A stretch of 63,419 nt of DNA from a bacterium (GCA_037143175.1 JBAWZF010000013.1:1-63419), one strand, 5' to 3'. Numbered from the stretch's first letter, positions 43,957-53,885 are shown. Program-made: numbers and translations. Notes: a model not told the origin generated them from the letters alone.

Positions 43957-45045
43957 ATGGCAACAACAATTCATGTTAAACTGGCGGAACGTTCCTATCC
44001 CATCCATATCGGCAGGGGGTTGTCTTTTGCTTCTGTCATAGGCGATAAATCGACTGCCCGTGCACTGGTCGTTTCTGACACCAATGTAGAGGCCATGCAT
44101 GGTGAGTCTGTCCGTAAGCAGCTGGAATCCAAGGGGATAGCTTGTGTGCGCGCGGTTGTGCCTGCCGGGGAGGAAACGAAATCCCTGAAGTGGGTTGAAT
44201 TTTTGTATGAGCAGGCGGCTTCAGCCGGGCTGGACCGGAATTCCATCATCATCGCGCTAGGTGGTGGTATGGTTGGCGACCTGGCCGGGTTTGTGGCGGC
44301 AACTTATCTGAGGGGCGTGCGGTTTGTGCAAATTCCCACCTCTCTGCTGGCCCTGGTTGACAGTTCGGTGGGAGGGAAGACCGGTGTGAACCTGACGCAA
44401 GGCAAAAATTTGGTGGGCGCCTTCTATCAACCCATTGAGGTGGATGCCGATTTGGATCTGCTCAAAACGCTCCCGCAACGTGAATATGTGTCCGGGCTGG
44501 CAGAAGTTGTTAAGTATGGCGTGATTTGGGATGCGTCCTTTTTCCATCTGTTGGAAAAAAATACCAATGAATTGCTGAGGCGTGATCCGGGGTTATTGGA
44601 GTCAGTCATTGCGCGGTGTTGCGAAATTAAGGCGGAGGTGGTGGCCATGGATGAACGGGAGATCGGGCCGCGCGCCATCCTCAACTTTGGACATACGCTT
44701 GGACATGCTCTCGAGAAGGTTGGCGGGTATGGCCGCTGGTTGCACGGTGAGGCCGTGGCGATGGGGATGCATTATGCCGCTCATCTTTCCTCCAGAGTGG
44801 AAGGGTTTCCCAGTGCCGATGCCGTTCGTGTTTCGAAATTACTCCAGGCGCTCGGGTTGCCGACCCGTCTTGAGAAGGATGCCATCATGGCTTGGCCGAC
44901 TCTGCGGGACGCCATGTTGTCCGATAAGAAGACCTTGAAAAACCGTCCGCGTTTTGTCTTGTCACAAAAATTAGGTGCGGCAGTGGTGGGCTGTGAGGTC
45001 GAGGATCCCCTCCTCGAGGAGGTTTGGAATGTCTGCTGTAAATGA
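43957..45045 (+). CDS. aroB: 3-dehydroquinate synthase
   Basis: AroB converts DAHP to 3-dehydroquinate in the shikimate pathway, using NAD+ and a divalent metal. Recognised parts are the Rossmann GGGMVGDLAGF, SLLALVDSSVGGKTGVN, the GLAEVVKYG stretch, and the metal site in NFGHTLGHALE with HGEAVAMGM. The 362-residue length is normal. ATG 43957 follows GGAGGA; a longer frame to 43912 has no support. Its 3' end overlaps the next gene by 17 bases. Confidence 0.97.
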   Translation: MATTIHVKLAERSYPIHIGRGLSFASVIGDKSTARALVVSDTNVEAMHGESVRKQLESKGIACVRAVVPAGEETKSLKWVEFLYEQAASAGLDRNSIIIALGGGMVGDLAGFVAATYLRGVRFVQIPTSLLALVDSSVGGKTGVNLTQGKNLVGAFYQPIEVDADLDLLKTLPQREYVSGLAEVVKYGVIWDASFFHLLEKNTNELLRRDPGLLESVIARCCEIKAEVVAMDEREIGPRAILNFGHTLGHALEKVGGYGRWLHGEAVAMGMHYAAHLSSRVEGFPSADAVRVSKLLQALGLPTRLEKDAIMAWPTLRDAMLSDKKTLKNRPRFVLSQKLGAAVVGCEVEDPLLEEVWNVCCK

Positions 45046-45643
45046 ACAGATCGTCAGGGAATATTTTGAGCACCTGGGGTTTCTGGTTAACCAGCCCTGT
45101 AAGTATGTTTCTGTGGGGAGGAATAAACGGGTCGAAGAAGAACTCGACCTGCTGGTGAGCCATCCTCAAGTCCTTGAGCATGTGATTCCCACTGAGATGA
45201 TCTGGACGAGTGCCCATTTGAAAACCATTCACCGGGCCGTGGTGGGGGTGCGGGGCGGACATTCTGAACGATTCTATTCCGGCTCGTATGAACAGGCTCC
45301 TGAAATTCTGCGATATGCCGAGCGCTCCGCTCGTCTTGCGGGAGCAGCCCGTTTGGGTGGGGAACCTCTCGCCGTGATTCTTTGCATCCCCGAGCTGCCC
45401 GTTTCCGAGGAGCTTCAAGCGAAAACGCTGGCAGGATTACGGGAACGGGGTGTGGATGGCGTGATCTCCTTCCGCACCATGTTGTTGGAGCTGGTGTCAT
45501 CCGTGCGGGTAAATCGGAACTACGAGAAATCCGATCTACTTCAAATTCTGCGCATTCTCAAGGCGTATAATATTGTGAAAGATCCTCAACTTGAGTTTTT
45601 TGATAAACGCGGGCGAAAAGCTAAAGCGAAAGCTGAAGTATGA
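45029..45643 (+). CDS. conserved protein of unknown function between aroB and corA
   Basis: I recognise no family. The 204-residue product is soluble with no signal peptide. The first 45 residues (VREYFEHLGFLVNQPCKYVS, then RVEEELDLLVSHPQ) have the helix - strand - ELDLLV layout sometimes seen in nuclease-like folds, where Glu and Asp of the second strand bind metal; this is only a resemblance. The middle (GVRGGHSERFYSGS) and the end (QILRILKAYNIVKD, then a basic tail) do not help. It has GAGGAGG as ribosome site inside the end of aroB and is followed by corA through an overlapping ATG, so it is translationally coupled to both. Confidence 0.7.
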   Translation: MSAVNEQIVREYFEHLGFLVNQPCKYVSVGRNKRVEEELDLLVSHPQVLEHVIPTEMIWTSAHLKTIHRAVVGVRGGHSERFYSGSYEQAPEILRYAERSARLAGAARLGGEPLAVILCIPELPVSEELQAKTLAGLRERGVDGVISFRTMLLELVSSVRVNRNYEKSDLLQILRILKAYNIVKDPQLEFFDKRGRKAKAKAEV

Positions 45644-46611
45644 TTAAGTCATTCGTGTTCAATCAATCCCAGGGACGGCTGATCAGTCAGGATCTCTCCC
45701 TGGATCTGCTCAAGGTGGTTCTGCAGGATGATGGTGTCCAATTCTGGGTGGATATCGGGGAGTGCGCTGATGAGGAAGCCAAAACCGTGCTTGAAGGCGT
45801 TTTTCAATTCCATCCCCTGGCCATTGAGGATTGTTTTACCCCCAGTGACCGGGCCAAGGTTGAAGAATACGATGGCTATCTCTTTCTGGTTGTCCATGCG
45901 GTGACTTATGTGAATGGTGAGCTTAAGTCCAATGAGCTGGATATGTTCATCGGGAAAAACTTTTTAGTAACGTATCACCACGCTCCTCTTAAGTGTGTAA
46001 ATGCCACGATGGAGCGGGTGCTTAAAAATGCACCTGCAGTGGCCCGTGCCCCTGATCGACTGACCTATACCATTCTCGATTTCCTGCTCGAGGGCTATGC
46101 ACCCGCCTTGGAGGAGATTTCTGTTGAAATCTCCAATTTGGAGAAATCCATCATGGTCAATCAGTCCAAGGATACTCTTGCTGATGTCATGAAGCTCAAA
46201 GGGGAGGTTCAGCGATTGCGCCAGGTCGCCTGGCCGCAACGGGAAACAATCGCCCGATTGGCTCACGGAGAGTTTAAGATCGTTCGGAGTCATATGGTGC
46301 CTTATTACCGTGACTTGCTGGATCAGCTGGTGCGCATCAGTTCCTTGGCCGAAAACGCCCGGGACTCGTTGACGGGCGTCTTGCAGGTTCACCTCAATTT
46401 GCAGCAGATGCAGGTGAATCACGTGATCAAGGTGCTGACCGTGATGGCCACCCTATGTATGCCTGCCCTGGTTCTGACGAGTTATTACGGAATGAATATC
46501 AATCATTGGCCCAGCCTTGACGACCCTCATGGGTGGGTATGGGTCTGGTTGATCACGGCGTTGACGACCGGGGTGCTCTATTTCTACCTTAAGCGCCGGG
46601 GTTGGTGGTGA
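45640..46611 (+). CDS. corA: CorA-type magnesium transporter
   Basis: CorA is a pentameric Mg2+ (or Co2+/Ni2+) channel of the inner membrane. The N-terminal two-thirds form the cytoplasmic funnel (FHPLAIEDCFTPSDRAKVEE), followed by a long helix, and two C-terminal membrane helices. The signature YYGMNINHWP has the GMN motif that forms the pore entry (near residue 285). A positively charged end (YLKRRGWW) is normal. The 323-residue length is typical. The start overlaps the preceding gene by four bases. Confidence 0.94.
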   Translation: MIKSFVFNQSQGRLISQDLSLDLLKVVLQDDGVQFWVDIGECADEEAKTVLEGVFQFHPLAIEDCFTPSDRAKVEEYDGYLFLVVHAVTYVNGELKSNELDMFIGKNFLVTYHHAPLKCVNATMERVLKNAPAVARAPDRLTYTILDFLLEGYAPALEEISVEISNLEKSIMVNQSKDTLADVMKLKGEVQRLRQVAWPQRETIARLAHGEFKIVRSHMVPYYRDLLDQLVRISSLAENARDSLTGVLQVHLNLQQMQVNHVIKVLTVMATLCMPALVLTSYYGMNINHWPSLDDPHGWVWVWLITALTTGVLYFYLKRRGWW

Positions 46612-46627
46612 GGGGAGTTGCGGGGCG

Positions 46628-49084
46628 ATGAAAACCGAATTGTTAGCCCCTGCGGGTGATCTGGATGCCGCTTATGCCGCCTTCCATTATGGGGCGGATG
46701 CAGTGTATCTTGGGCTTCAGCGTTTTTCTGCCCGTGCCGAGGCGGCCAATTTTTCGCCTGAAGACCTCAGTGAAATTGTGGGATTTGCTCATTCAACCTC
46801 CCCGCGGCGTTCTGTTTTTGTGGCCTTCAATACCTTGATTCAGGATCAGGAACAGGATGAAGCCATTGAAACCCTGGAGTTCCTTGATGCCACCGGCGTG
46901 GATGCGGTGATTGTTCAGGATCTCGGGATTGCCCGATTGGCTCGAACATATTTCCCCCAGTTGGAATTGCATGCCAGTACACAACTGGTCATCCATAATG
47001 TTGCCGGCGCAATTGCCGCCCGTGAACTGGGCTTCAAACGGGTTACACTGGCACGGGAGTTGACGCTGAAAGAGATGGCGGACATTGTGCGTGAAGGCGG
47101 GGTGGATGTTGAGGTTTTTATCCATGGGGCGCTCTGTTACTCCTATAGTGGCCTTTGTCTTTATTCGTCCATGTTGCGTGGACGAAGCGGGAATCGGGGG
47201 CGTTGCGCTTATCCCTGTCGGGATACCTTCGGTCAGGCGAAGGTCTATCCCTTTTCTATGAAAGATCTGGCGTTGACCGGGGATGTGCTGAAGTTGCGTG
47301 AGGCCGGTGTGTTCAGTTTTAAAATTGAGGGGCGGAAGAAAAGCGCCCTCTATGTTGCGGCGGTGACTCAATATTACCGGAAGCTTTTAGCGGGCAGTCT
47401 TACTGTGATCGAGAAACGGACCGCTGAGGAGGAGATTAAAACCATCTTCAGCCGTCCCTGGACAGAGCTTTATTTGAATTCCTCCCGTAATCGGGAGGTG
47501 ACTGATGTTGAGGTGGTTGGCCACCGGGGGGCGCCGATTGGCATCGTGGAGAAAGTGATCCAACGGGGTGGAGGCAAGTGGGTTCAATTCAAAACACAGC
47601 GGCGCCTTGAGCGGCATGATGGAATCCAAACTGATGTGCCGGGACGGGGACGCCCTTTTGGTTTTCCGGTTGATCATTTGCGAAAGCTTAGCGAGCGGTG
47701 GAAACCGTTAGAGGAAGTTTTTGAAGTTCACGCAAACTGCTTTGTAGAGGTGGGCCTGCCGCAGGAGCATCCTGAAATCAAAACTGGAGCACCGCTCTAT
47801 TGCTCCTCATCCCAGACGGTTAAACAACAGTACCGCTTTCCCCGTCCGAAACCAGGCCTTCATCGTGTTAGAATCGCAATGCATGTTGTGATCAATGCCT
47901 CAGCTGATGAACTCGAGGTTATTGCTACGCTTGCCGCTTGTGCCGGGTTGTCAGCCAAAGCCTCCATGCCGGGGCCTTTTGTAACCAGTCGTGATGCGGA
48001 TATGGTGACAAAAGCCGTCCAGGCAGCATTTAGCAAATTGGGCAATACGCAGTTTGAATTGGGAGATTTGGCCGTCAACAACCCCGATAGTCTCTTTATT
48101 CCTGTCTCCGTTCTAAACCGGCTTCGGCGTGAGGTGGCTTCCCAATTATCTGAATCTGTGGCATCTCGCCGAGGGCAGGCTGTTCAGACCGTGCAAGTCG
48201 CTGAAAAGCCTGTGAACGTCCAGGCCCCTACGAAGGGGGCGGCTCTGCGCTGGTCGCTCAAGTCGGATCGCATCGCGCATCTTTCTGAGTTGGAGGAAGC
48301 GGACTGGCAGGGATTGGATGAGGTGGTGATCGAGATTCAGCGTGATCCTCTACCGGAGCTACGGGCCGGTTTGGTGCAGTGGCGTGAGCGGGTGGGTGCC
48401 AATCGAATCCGGCTGGCATTGCCGGTCTTGATGCGTGAGTGGGAACGGTCTGATCTTGAGGCGAAAATCAAGGTGTTGAAGGCCGAAGGGTGGGCTCGAT
48501 GGGAGGCTGCCGCGCTGTTTGCCTGGCCTCTGCTGGGCAAGTCCTGTTCAGGCGCGCCCGATTCTGCCGACGGCGAGCTACTCACAACCGACTGGTCGGT
48601 TTATGTTTCCAACCGGTCGGCCGCGCGACAGGTGCTGGCCATGGGCGCCAGTCGCTTCACGCTCTCTCCTGAAGACGGTAATGAAAATATGCATTTGTTG
48701 CTGAAACAGTATGGGGAGTATGCGACGGTGATTGTATATCAAGATACGCCGTTGTTTATTTCAGAGAACTGCGCCTTGGCCGCACAGGCGGCGCGTTGTC
48801 CGGCGAGCCCTGATTGTCGCTCGTCAGAGCGCGAATGGGAGTCCGGAAGCGGGGAGGCTGTCCGGATGATTCAGCATGGCTGTCGAACGCTGGCGATTAA
48901 TGAGGTTCCCTTTTCTTTGGCTGGGCGGCTGAGGGAACTCCAGAAGGCGGGCGCCCGGTACGTTCGGGCCGACTTTATCAACCGTCGCTATGAGCCGGCC
49001 AAAGTGTGTGAGGTATGGCGCACCTTGAGACAGGATCATCGCGTGGCGGGCTATGAGGGAAACTATTCACGGGGGGTAAAATGA
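46628..49084 (+). CDS. U32 peptidase-family protein (RlhA/YdcP-like)
   Basis: Family U32 proteins of this type are now linked to RNA hydroxylation (RlhA makes 5-hydroxycytidine in 23S rRNA) as well as to the older protease label. Residues 1-300 form the U32 barrel: LAPAGDLDAAYAAFHYGADA, VFIHGALCYSYSGLCLYSSM, and RGRCAYPCR, giving the Cys cluster of the family. A DUF3656-like middle domain follows. The length (818) exceeds Escherichia coli RlhA (about 650). It overlaps the pseudouridine synthase gene by four bases, which suits a role in rRNA modification. Confidence 0.88.
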   Translation: MKTELLAPAGDLDAAYAAFHYGADAVYLGLQRFSARAEAANFSPEDLSEIVGFAHSTSPRRSVFVAFNTLIQDQEQDEAIETLEFLDATGVDAVIVQDLGIARLARTYFPQLELHASTQLVIHNVAGAIAARELGFKRVTLARELTLKEMADIVREGGVDVEVFIHGALCYSYSGLCLYSSMLRGRSGNRGRCAYPCRDTFGQAKVYPFSMKDLALTGDVLKLREAGVFSFKIEGRKKSALYVAAVTQYYRKLLAGSLTVIEKRTAEEEIKTIFSRPWTELYLNSSRNREVTDVEVVGHRGAPIGIVEKVIQRGGGKWVQFKTQRRLERHDGIQTDVPGRGRPFGFPVDHLRKLSERWKPLEEVFEVHANCFVEVGLPQEHPEIKTGAPLYCSSSQTVKQQYRFPRPKPGLHRVRIAMHVVINASADELEVIATLAACAGLSAKASMPGPFVTSRDADMVTKAVQAAFSKLGNTQFELGDLAVNNPDSLFIPVSVLNRLRREVASQLSESVASRRGQAVQTVQVAEKPVNVQAPTKGAALRWSLKSDRIAHLSELEEADWQGLDEVVIEIQRDPLPELRAGLVQWRERVGANRIRLALPVLMREWERSDLEAKIKVLKAEGWARWEAAALFAWPLLGKSCSGAPDSADGELLTTDWSVYVSNRSAARQVLAMGASRFTLSPEDGNENMHLLLKQYGEYATVIVYQDTPLFISENCALAAQAARCPASPDCRSSEREWESGSGEAVRMIQHGCRTLAINEVPFSLAGRLRELQKAGARYVRADFINRRYEPAKVCEVWRTLRQDHRVAGYEGNYSRGVK

Positions 49085-49764
49085 AACGACACCAGCCTAA
49101 GGGACTAACCATTCTTTATGAAGATAGGGACATCGTGGTGGTCGATAAAGTAGCAGGGTTGCTGACGATTGCTACGGATGACGAGCGAACGCGAACAGCG
49201 TATCACTTGATGACCGATTATGTTCGCAAGGGATGTGGGAAATCACGGGAACGGGTTTTTATTGTCCATCGACTCGATCGGGAAACCTCCGGGATCCTGG
49301 TCTTTGCCAGAACCGAAGAAGCCAAACGGACGCTTCAGGCAAATTGGGACAAGACTGAAAAACACTACCTTGCAGTGGTTCACGGGATTTTGGCCAAAAA
49401 AGAGGGGACGATAACATCATATCTTACTGAAAATGCCGCATTCCGGGTCTATTCCACACAAAATCAGGCGCAAGGCTTGTTGTCGCACACCGCCTATCAG
49501 GTCCTGCAGGAGGCGCGGACATTCAGTTTGTTGGATGTGACTCTGCTGACAGGACGTAAGAATCAGATCCGGGTGCATTTTGCAGAGCAGGGGTATCCGA
49601 TCGTGGGGGACAGAAAGTACGGTAATAAAAACGATCCCCATCGGGTGTTGGCGTTGCATGCCCGGTCTCTGTCTATTCACCATCCTTTTAATGGCAAGCG
49701 TATGTCGTTTGAAGCCGAGGTGCCGGCCCATTTTGATCGCCTGGTTCCGCCTGCCGTGAAATAA
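49081..49764 (+). CDS. RluA-family pseudouridine synthase
   Basis: The enzyme isomerises uridine to pseudouridine in rRNA or tRNA. HRLDRETSG with catalytic Asp66 is the family signature, followed by LVFARTEEAKRTLQANW and the RNA-contact region (LLTGRKNQIRVHFAEQGYPI). There is no N-terminal S4 domain, so it is the short RluA/RluE-like form (227 residues). Its ATG overlaps the U32 gene stop, supporting a joint RNA modification unit. Confidence 0.93.
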   Translation: MKRHQPKGLTILYEDRDIVVVDKVAGLLTIATDDERTRTAYHLMTDYVRKGCGKSRERVFIVHRLDRETSGILVFARTEEAKRTLQANWDKTEKHYLAVVHGILAKKEGTITSYLTENAAFRVYSTQNQAQGLLSHTAYQVLQEARTFSLLDVTLLTGRKNQIRVHFAEQGYPIVGDRKYGNKNDPHRVLALHARSLSIHHPFNGKRMSFEAEVPAHFDRLVPPAVK

Positions 49765-49821
49765 TGGATGAAAGTGTTGTTGAGTTGCTAAGTTGTCAGG
49801 GTGCTAAGGGAGCTGAATACT

Positions 49822-50988
49822 ATGAAACATGTCGGTAAATTGTTTTTGATGGTGATCATGATGTTGAGTTGGGCGCTTCAGGGGTCGGTGGCGGGGACGG
49901 TAACTAATGTTACGCCGCAAGCGGTGGCATTGCTTAAGAAGGCCTATGTGGCGGTTGTGGAGGCGGAACTGGCGAGATCTGAAAATCAGAACACCGAGGC
50001 CGCGAAGTCCTATCGGGCTGCCCTTGAGTGCTACGAGAAACTTAAGACTGATTACCCCGGTTGGCAGGCGTTCATGATCAGTGGGCGTATGACGGAATGT
50101 GAGAATGCCTTGGCTGCGCTGGAAATGCCGCGGGAGCCGGAAGCAGTCCTGGGTAAGAATCTGGAGGCGGAAGCAGAATCGTCAAATGACGTTGTGAGGC
50201 TCCAGGTCTTGTTGAAAGAGTTACAAAGTGTGAAGGAGGCCCTTGCCTCCGCGAAGACAACAGGCGATGAATCAAATTCAAAGCAAATGGCCGCAGAGGT
50301 GGATAGACTTAAAGACGAATTGAATGACGCGGCGAAAGACAAGCAAATCCTGCAACGCAAGATATTGAAGTTGGACGCCAAACTCAATAAGACCAGTGCA
50401 GGGAGCGGAACAAATTCCCCTTGCAAGGCGGTGGTGTCTGCGGTGAAGTCCGAAGCGAACCGTTTGATGAAGGCGAATGGAATGGTCCCTGCGATTGCCT
50501 TGTTGATCGAGGCTACCGAATTGATGCCGGAGGAAACCGATCTGGTTGTGCTGCTCGCGGTGGCAAATTGCAGGGATGGCCGGTTTGGTGATGCGGTCAA
50601 GTTAATGGCGCCATTTGATGTGTGGCGGGCCAAAAATGCGGATGCGCTGCTGACCCTTGGTACAGCCTATATGGGGCTTGGCGAGGTTGGCAAAGCTCGT
50701 GACGCCATTGAGAAGACGCTGTCCATAAAGCCTGAATCCGCCGAAGCCCATTATAATATGGCGCAGATTTTGATCACCATATTCCCGCCCGATGTGCCCG
50801 GTGCCCAGGAACATTATCAGCAGGCACTGGAGTTGGGTTCACCTGTGGATCCGGAGTTTGAGAATGCCTTAAGGACGGCCATGATTATCACGCGTATGAA
50901 GAAAAAGTCGGGAAGTGACAGGCGGACCACTACCCGTTCAATCAATACCGAGGTCAGGAATCCTGGGGCGAAGACCGATACTCCTTAA
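49822..50988 (+). CDS. exported coiled-coil and TPR protein
   Basis: A signal peptide (1-25, MVIMMLSWALQGSVAG) is followed by a TPR-like N-terminal region (about 30-90, with EAAKSYRAALECYEKLKTDY), a long charged coiled coil (about 110-200), and a second TPR block (about 215-350: GMVPAIALLIEATELMPEET, then DALLTLGTAYMGLGEVGKAR). It is likely a periplasmic scaffold. The C-terminus is basic. I chose ATG 49822, the only start with a signal peptide at once after it. Its last 35 bases overlap the 3' end of the response regulator gene on the opposite strand. Confidence 0.8.
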   Translation: MKHVGKLFLMVIMMLSWALQGSVAGTVTNVTPQAVALLKKAYVAVVEAELARSENQNTEAAKSYRAALECYEKLKTDYPGWQAFMISGRMTECENALAALEMPREPEAVLGKNLEAEAESSNDVVRLQVLLKELQSVKEALASAKTTGDESNSKQMAAEVDRLKDELNDAAKDKQILQRKILKLDAKLNKTSAGSGTNSPCKAVVSAVKSEANRLMKANGMVPAIALLIEATELMPEETDLVVLLAVANCRDGRFGDAVKLMAPFDVWRAKNADALLTLGTAYMGLGEVGKARDAIEKTLSIKPESAEAHYNMAQILITIFPPDVPGAQEHYQQALELGSPVDPEFENALRTAMIITRMKKKSGSDRRTTTRSINTEVRNPGAKTDTP

Positions 50989-52345
50989 GTTTGCGCTGAA
51001 GGGTGCGGCGGCTGATGCCTAGCTGTTCAGCCGCGAGGGTGCGATTCCCGTCGTTTTTCTTGAGTGCCGCATAGATCATCATGCGCTCTCCTTCAGCCAT
51101 GGAGGCAGGTTCGGAGCGCTGTGAATCGTTTGTGGTTCCAAGCGCCAGTCGGGTGGTTTCGCCATGGACTGCGTTTTTGATGGACAGGGGGAGATCCCGT
51201 ACGCTCAGCCGGTTTGATCGGGCAAGCACCACCATGCGCTCAATGACATTGCGGAACTCACGAACATTTCCTGGCCAGGAATAAGCTGTGAGCATTTCCA
51301 CCGCCTCCGGAGTGATGTCCTCAATTTGTTTATTATTCCGGGTGTTAAATTCCTTGAGAAAGTGGGTAAAGAGCAGGGGAATATCTTCCGCACGATCACG
51401 GAGTGGCGGCAAGATAATGGAGACGACATCCAGTCGGAAGAATAGATCATTTCTGAATGTTTTGGCCTTTACCATAGCTCCGAGATCTGCGTTTGTGGCA
51501 GCGATCAGGCGTATGTCGACATCGAGAGTCTGGTGTCCCCCAACACGCTCAAACTGACGTTCTTCAAGGACGCGAAGCAATTTGACCTGGATGGAAGGAT
51601 CAATTTCAGAAATTTCGTCGAGAAACAAGGTACCCCCATCGGCCATCTCAAACCGGCCACTACGTCGGTCCGTGGCACCGGTGAACGCCCCCTTTTCATG
51701 CCCGAACAATTCACTCTCCAACAGGGTGGGGTTGAGCGCAGCACAATGGACGGGGATGAAGGGGCCTTTGGATCTGGTACTTAGTTGATGAATGGCGTGC
51801 GCCACCAATTCTTTGCCGGTTCCGCTTTCGCCCTGAATGAGGATGGTGGCCTGCGAAGGGGCTGCCTGTTTGATGGTGTCAAAGACCTCCTGAATCTTCG
51901 CGGATTGGCCCACAATGTTGCTAAGTCCGAAATGGCTATCGAGTTGGGCTCTAAGATTCAGGTTTTCGGTCTCCACTTCACTGGAGTGGAGGGCACGTTT
52001 AATGAGAAGATCAAGATGGTCCAGATTGACTGGTTTGGTTAGGAAGTCGTAAGCCCCCCGCTTGATTGCTTCAACAGCGGTCTCCACGTTGCCGTAGGCG
52101 GTGAGCATGATGACGATGGGCGGATTGCTTCGGGCCGAGATGCGCTGAAGGAGTGTCATGCCGTCCATGCCCGACATACGAATGTCGCTTAAGACAATGT
52201 CAACGGTGCGCTCATCCAGAATGGATAGCGCTTTTTCGGCGCTGTCAGCCATGATGACCTCGTATTGTCCCAGAAGTGCCCGCTTGAGGCCTTCGCGAGT
52301 GTTTTTATCATCATCAACAATCAATACGGTGCGACGCACAATCAT
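50954..52345 (-). CDS. NtrC-family sigma-54-dependent response regulator
   Basis: The protein has an N-terminal receiver domain with phospho-acceptor Asp54 ([12 protein letters not shown]), a central AAA+ domain with Walker A GESGTGKE (172-179), the sigma-54-contacting GAFTGA loop (219-224) and [10 protein letters not shown], and a Fis-type helix-turn-helix at the end ([20 protein letters not shown]). It therefore activates sigma-54 promoters, such as the one predicted before the prepilin gene. The gene overlaps the kinase gene by four bases and runs convergent to the TPR gene. Which promoters it controls is not shown here. Confidence 0.95.
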   Translation of the reverse strand: MIVRRTVLIVDDDKNTREGLKRALLGQYEVIMADSAEKALSILDERTVDIVLSDIRMSGMDGMTLLQRISARSNPPIVIMLTAYGNVETAVEAIKRGAYDFLTKPVNLDHLDLLIKRALHSSEVETENLNLRAQLDSHFGLSNIVGQSAKIQEVFDTIKQAAPSQATILIQGESGTGKELVAHAIHQLSTRSKGPFIPVHCAALNPTLLESELFGHEKGAFTGATDRRSGRFEMADGGTLFLDEISEIDPSIQVKLLRVLEERQFERVGGHQTLDVDIRLIAATNADLGAMVKAKTFRNDLFFRLDVVSIILPPLRDRAEDIPLLFTHFLKEFNTRNNKQIEDITPEAVEMLTAYSWPGNVREFRNVIERMVVLARSNRLSVRDLPLSIKNAVHGETTRLALGTTNDSQRSEPASMAEGERMMIYAALKKNDGNRTLAAEQLGISRRTLQRKLKEYRSSPQDS

Positions 52346-53538
52346 GGGCTCTCCTCGGGCGGCGATTTTGAACGGTTATTGTAAGGCTTTAGGAGATGGA
52401 CGCGACGTTCATCCAGCGGCAGGAACATGGTGAAGGTGGTTCCGACCCCTGGTTCGCTGTTGACATCCATACGGCCACCATGATCTTGAATGATTCGCTG
52501 AACGATCATTAGCCCAATACCGGATCCATCCGATTTGGTGGTGTAGTAGGGTTCGAAAATGTGGCTGATGTCTTCCGGGGAAATTCCCGAACCATTGTCC
52601 CGGAAGGCAACTGCCAGAAAACGATCGGAAGCCGCGGCTGTAATTCGGAGCAGTCCGCCATCCGGCATAGCCTGCAGGGCGTTTTTAATGATATTGAAGA
52701 ATGCTTGCTTGATCTGATCCTTGTCTAATCGAATGGCTGGCAGATCGGAGGGGAATTCCAGTTCGACATGAGCCCCGCGGTTTTCGATTTCCTGCTTCAG
52801 AAGGGTCAGGGTATCTTTAACGATGATCGCCACCTGGTTTTTCACAAGGTTTGGCTTTGAAGGCCGGATCGCTTTCAGAAACTGGGTGATGATCAGATCT
52901 AAACGGGTGACTTCGGTGCGGGCCACCTCAACTAATTCAAGGAGATCCGGACGGTTGTTATGATTACTTTTTTTGAGTTCACGGTCGAGCAGTTGGAGGT
53001 GGATATTCAGGGCATTCAGGGGATTGCCAATCTCATGGGCGACCCCGGCGGCGAGCAGGCGTACCGCATTCAGACGTTCTGATTCCACTAACGAGGCTTC
53101 CTGCGCGCGGTCACGTGTCACATCCCGTAGGATGATGACGGCGCCCTTTTCGGTATTCTCCACAGCGGAGAGGGGCACGACGTAGAAATTGAGAACGCGA
53201 GTTTCAGGGTAGCGGACTTCGATTTGGTGGCTGCTCAATTTGGTCCATTCCCCTGTATCCAGATTTAATATCCGATTCCAGTCGATTTCTCTGAGGAACT
53301 TGCTCATGGGCTTACCAATGGCTGTCACATGATTAAACCCGATTAATTCGCCTGCCGCCCGGTTGGTGTAAGTGATGGTTCCTTTTCCATCAAGAACCAC
53401 AACCCCTTCCTGAATGGACTGAAAAATCGTTTCCAATAGCCCTTTTTCCTTGGCTAAACGCAGGAAATGCGTCTGAACGCTTTCAGGGTCGAGGCGATCG
53501 AGTCGTGAAATAAGTTTTTCTAAGAATCCAGCTTTCAT
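52342..53538 (-). CDS. PAS sensor histidine kinase (soluble NtrB/PilS-like)
   Basis: The kinase has a PAS domain (about 30-140: ETIFQSIQEGVVVLDGKGTI), a HisKA domain with His near residue 168 (GVAHEIGNPLNALNIH), and an ATPase domain with N box (NIIKNALQAMPDG), G1 (DNGSGISPEDISHIF) and G2 (SDGSGIGLMIVQRII). No membrane segment is seen, so it senses a cytoplasmic signal through PAS. It is coupled by an ATGA overlap to the sigma-54 activator and forms its partner. Confidence 0.93.
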   Translation of the reverse strand: MKAGFLEKLISRLDRLDPESVQTHFLRLAKEKGLLETIFQSIQEGVVVLDGKGTITYTNRAAGELIGFNHVTAIGKPMSKFLREIDWNRILNLDTGEWTKLSSHQIEVRYPETRVLNFYVVPLSAVENTEKGAVIILRDVTRDRAQEASLVESERLNAVRLLAAGVAHEIGNPLNALNIHLQLLDRELKKSNHNNRPDLLELVEVARTEVTRLDLIITQFLKAIRPSKPNLVKNQVAIIVKDTLTLLKQEIENRGAHVELEFPSDLPAIRLDKDQIKQAFFNIIKNALQAMPDGGLLRITAAASDRFLAVAFRDNGSGISPEDISHIFEPYYTTKSDGSGIGLMIVQRIIQDHGGRMDVNSEPGVGTTFTMFLPLDERRVHLLKPYNNRSKSPPEESP

Positions 53539-53597
53539 GGTCTAATCTGTCGCAGTGTCAATCTGACGCATAAGCTATCAAATCCTCATCATAATCG

Positions 53598-53633
53598 TAA
53601 TCTTAATCTTAATCTTAATCTTAATCTTAATCT
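53598..53633 (+). repeat. tandem hexanucleotide repeat (TAATCT x6)
   Basis: Six perfect TAATCT copies follow TCATAATCG, in the 250-base spacer between the kinase gene and tRNA-Leu. At 53683-53703 a degenerate inverse copy (GATTACGATTACAATTATGAT) occurs, so the two could pair. I see no gene or other signal in the rest of this spacer. Confidence 0.9.
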
Positions 53634-53789
53634 CTGCGTGGATTTTCGCAATTTATCCTGATCGCCGAGGGGCGGAGAATATGATTACGATTACAATTAT
53701 GATTTGGGGCCGGGGATGGGGACCGAGTTCTTGTAACAGTGCAGTCTTGTGTATTGTGAAAACTTTGATACATATACAAGCCGCAATCC

Positions 53790-53872
53790 GCCCGGGTGGC
53801 GAAATGGCAGACGCAAGGGACTTAAAATCCCTTATCCGCAAGGGTGTGTGGGTTCGAGTCCCACCCCGGGCA
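53790..53872 (+). tRNA. tRNA-Leu (TAA)
   Basis: A class II tRNA: acceptor GCCCGGG/CCCGGGC, anticodon stem AGGGA/TCCCT with loop CTTAAAA (anticodon TAA), a variable arm, and T arm GTGGG-TTCGAGT-CCCAC. Discriminator A is encoded, but the next bases are ATC, so the CCA tail must be added by tRNA nucleotidyltransferase, unlike the other three tRNAs here. Confidence 0.94.
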
Positions 53873-53885
53873 ATCATTATTTCTC

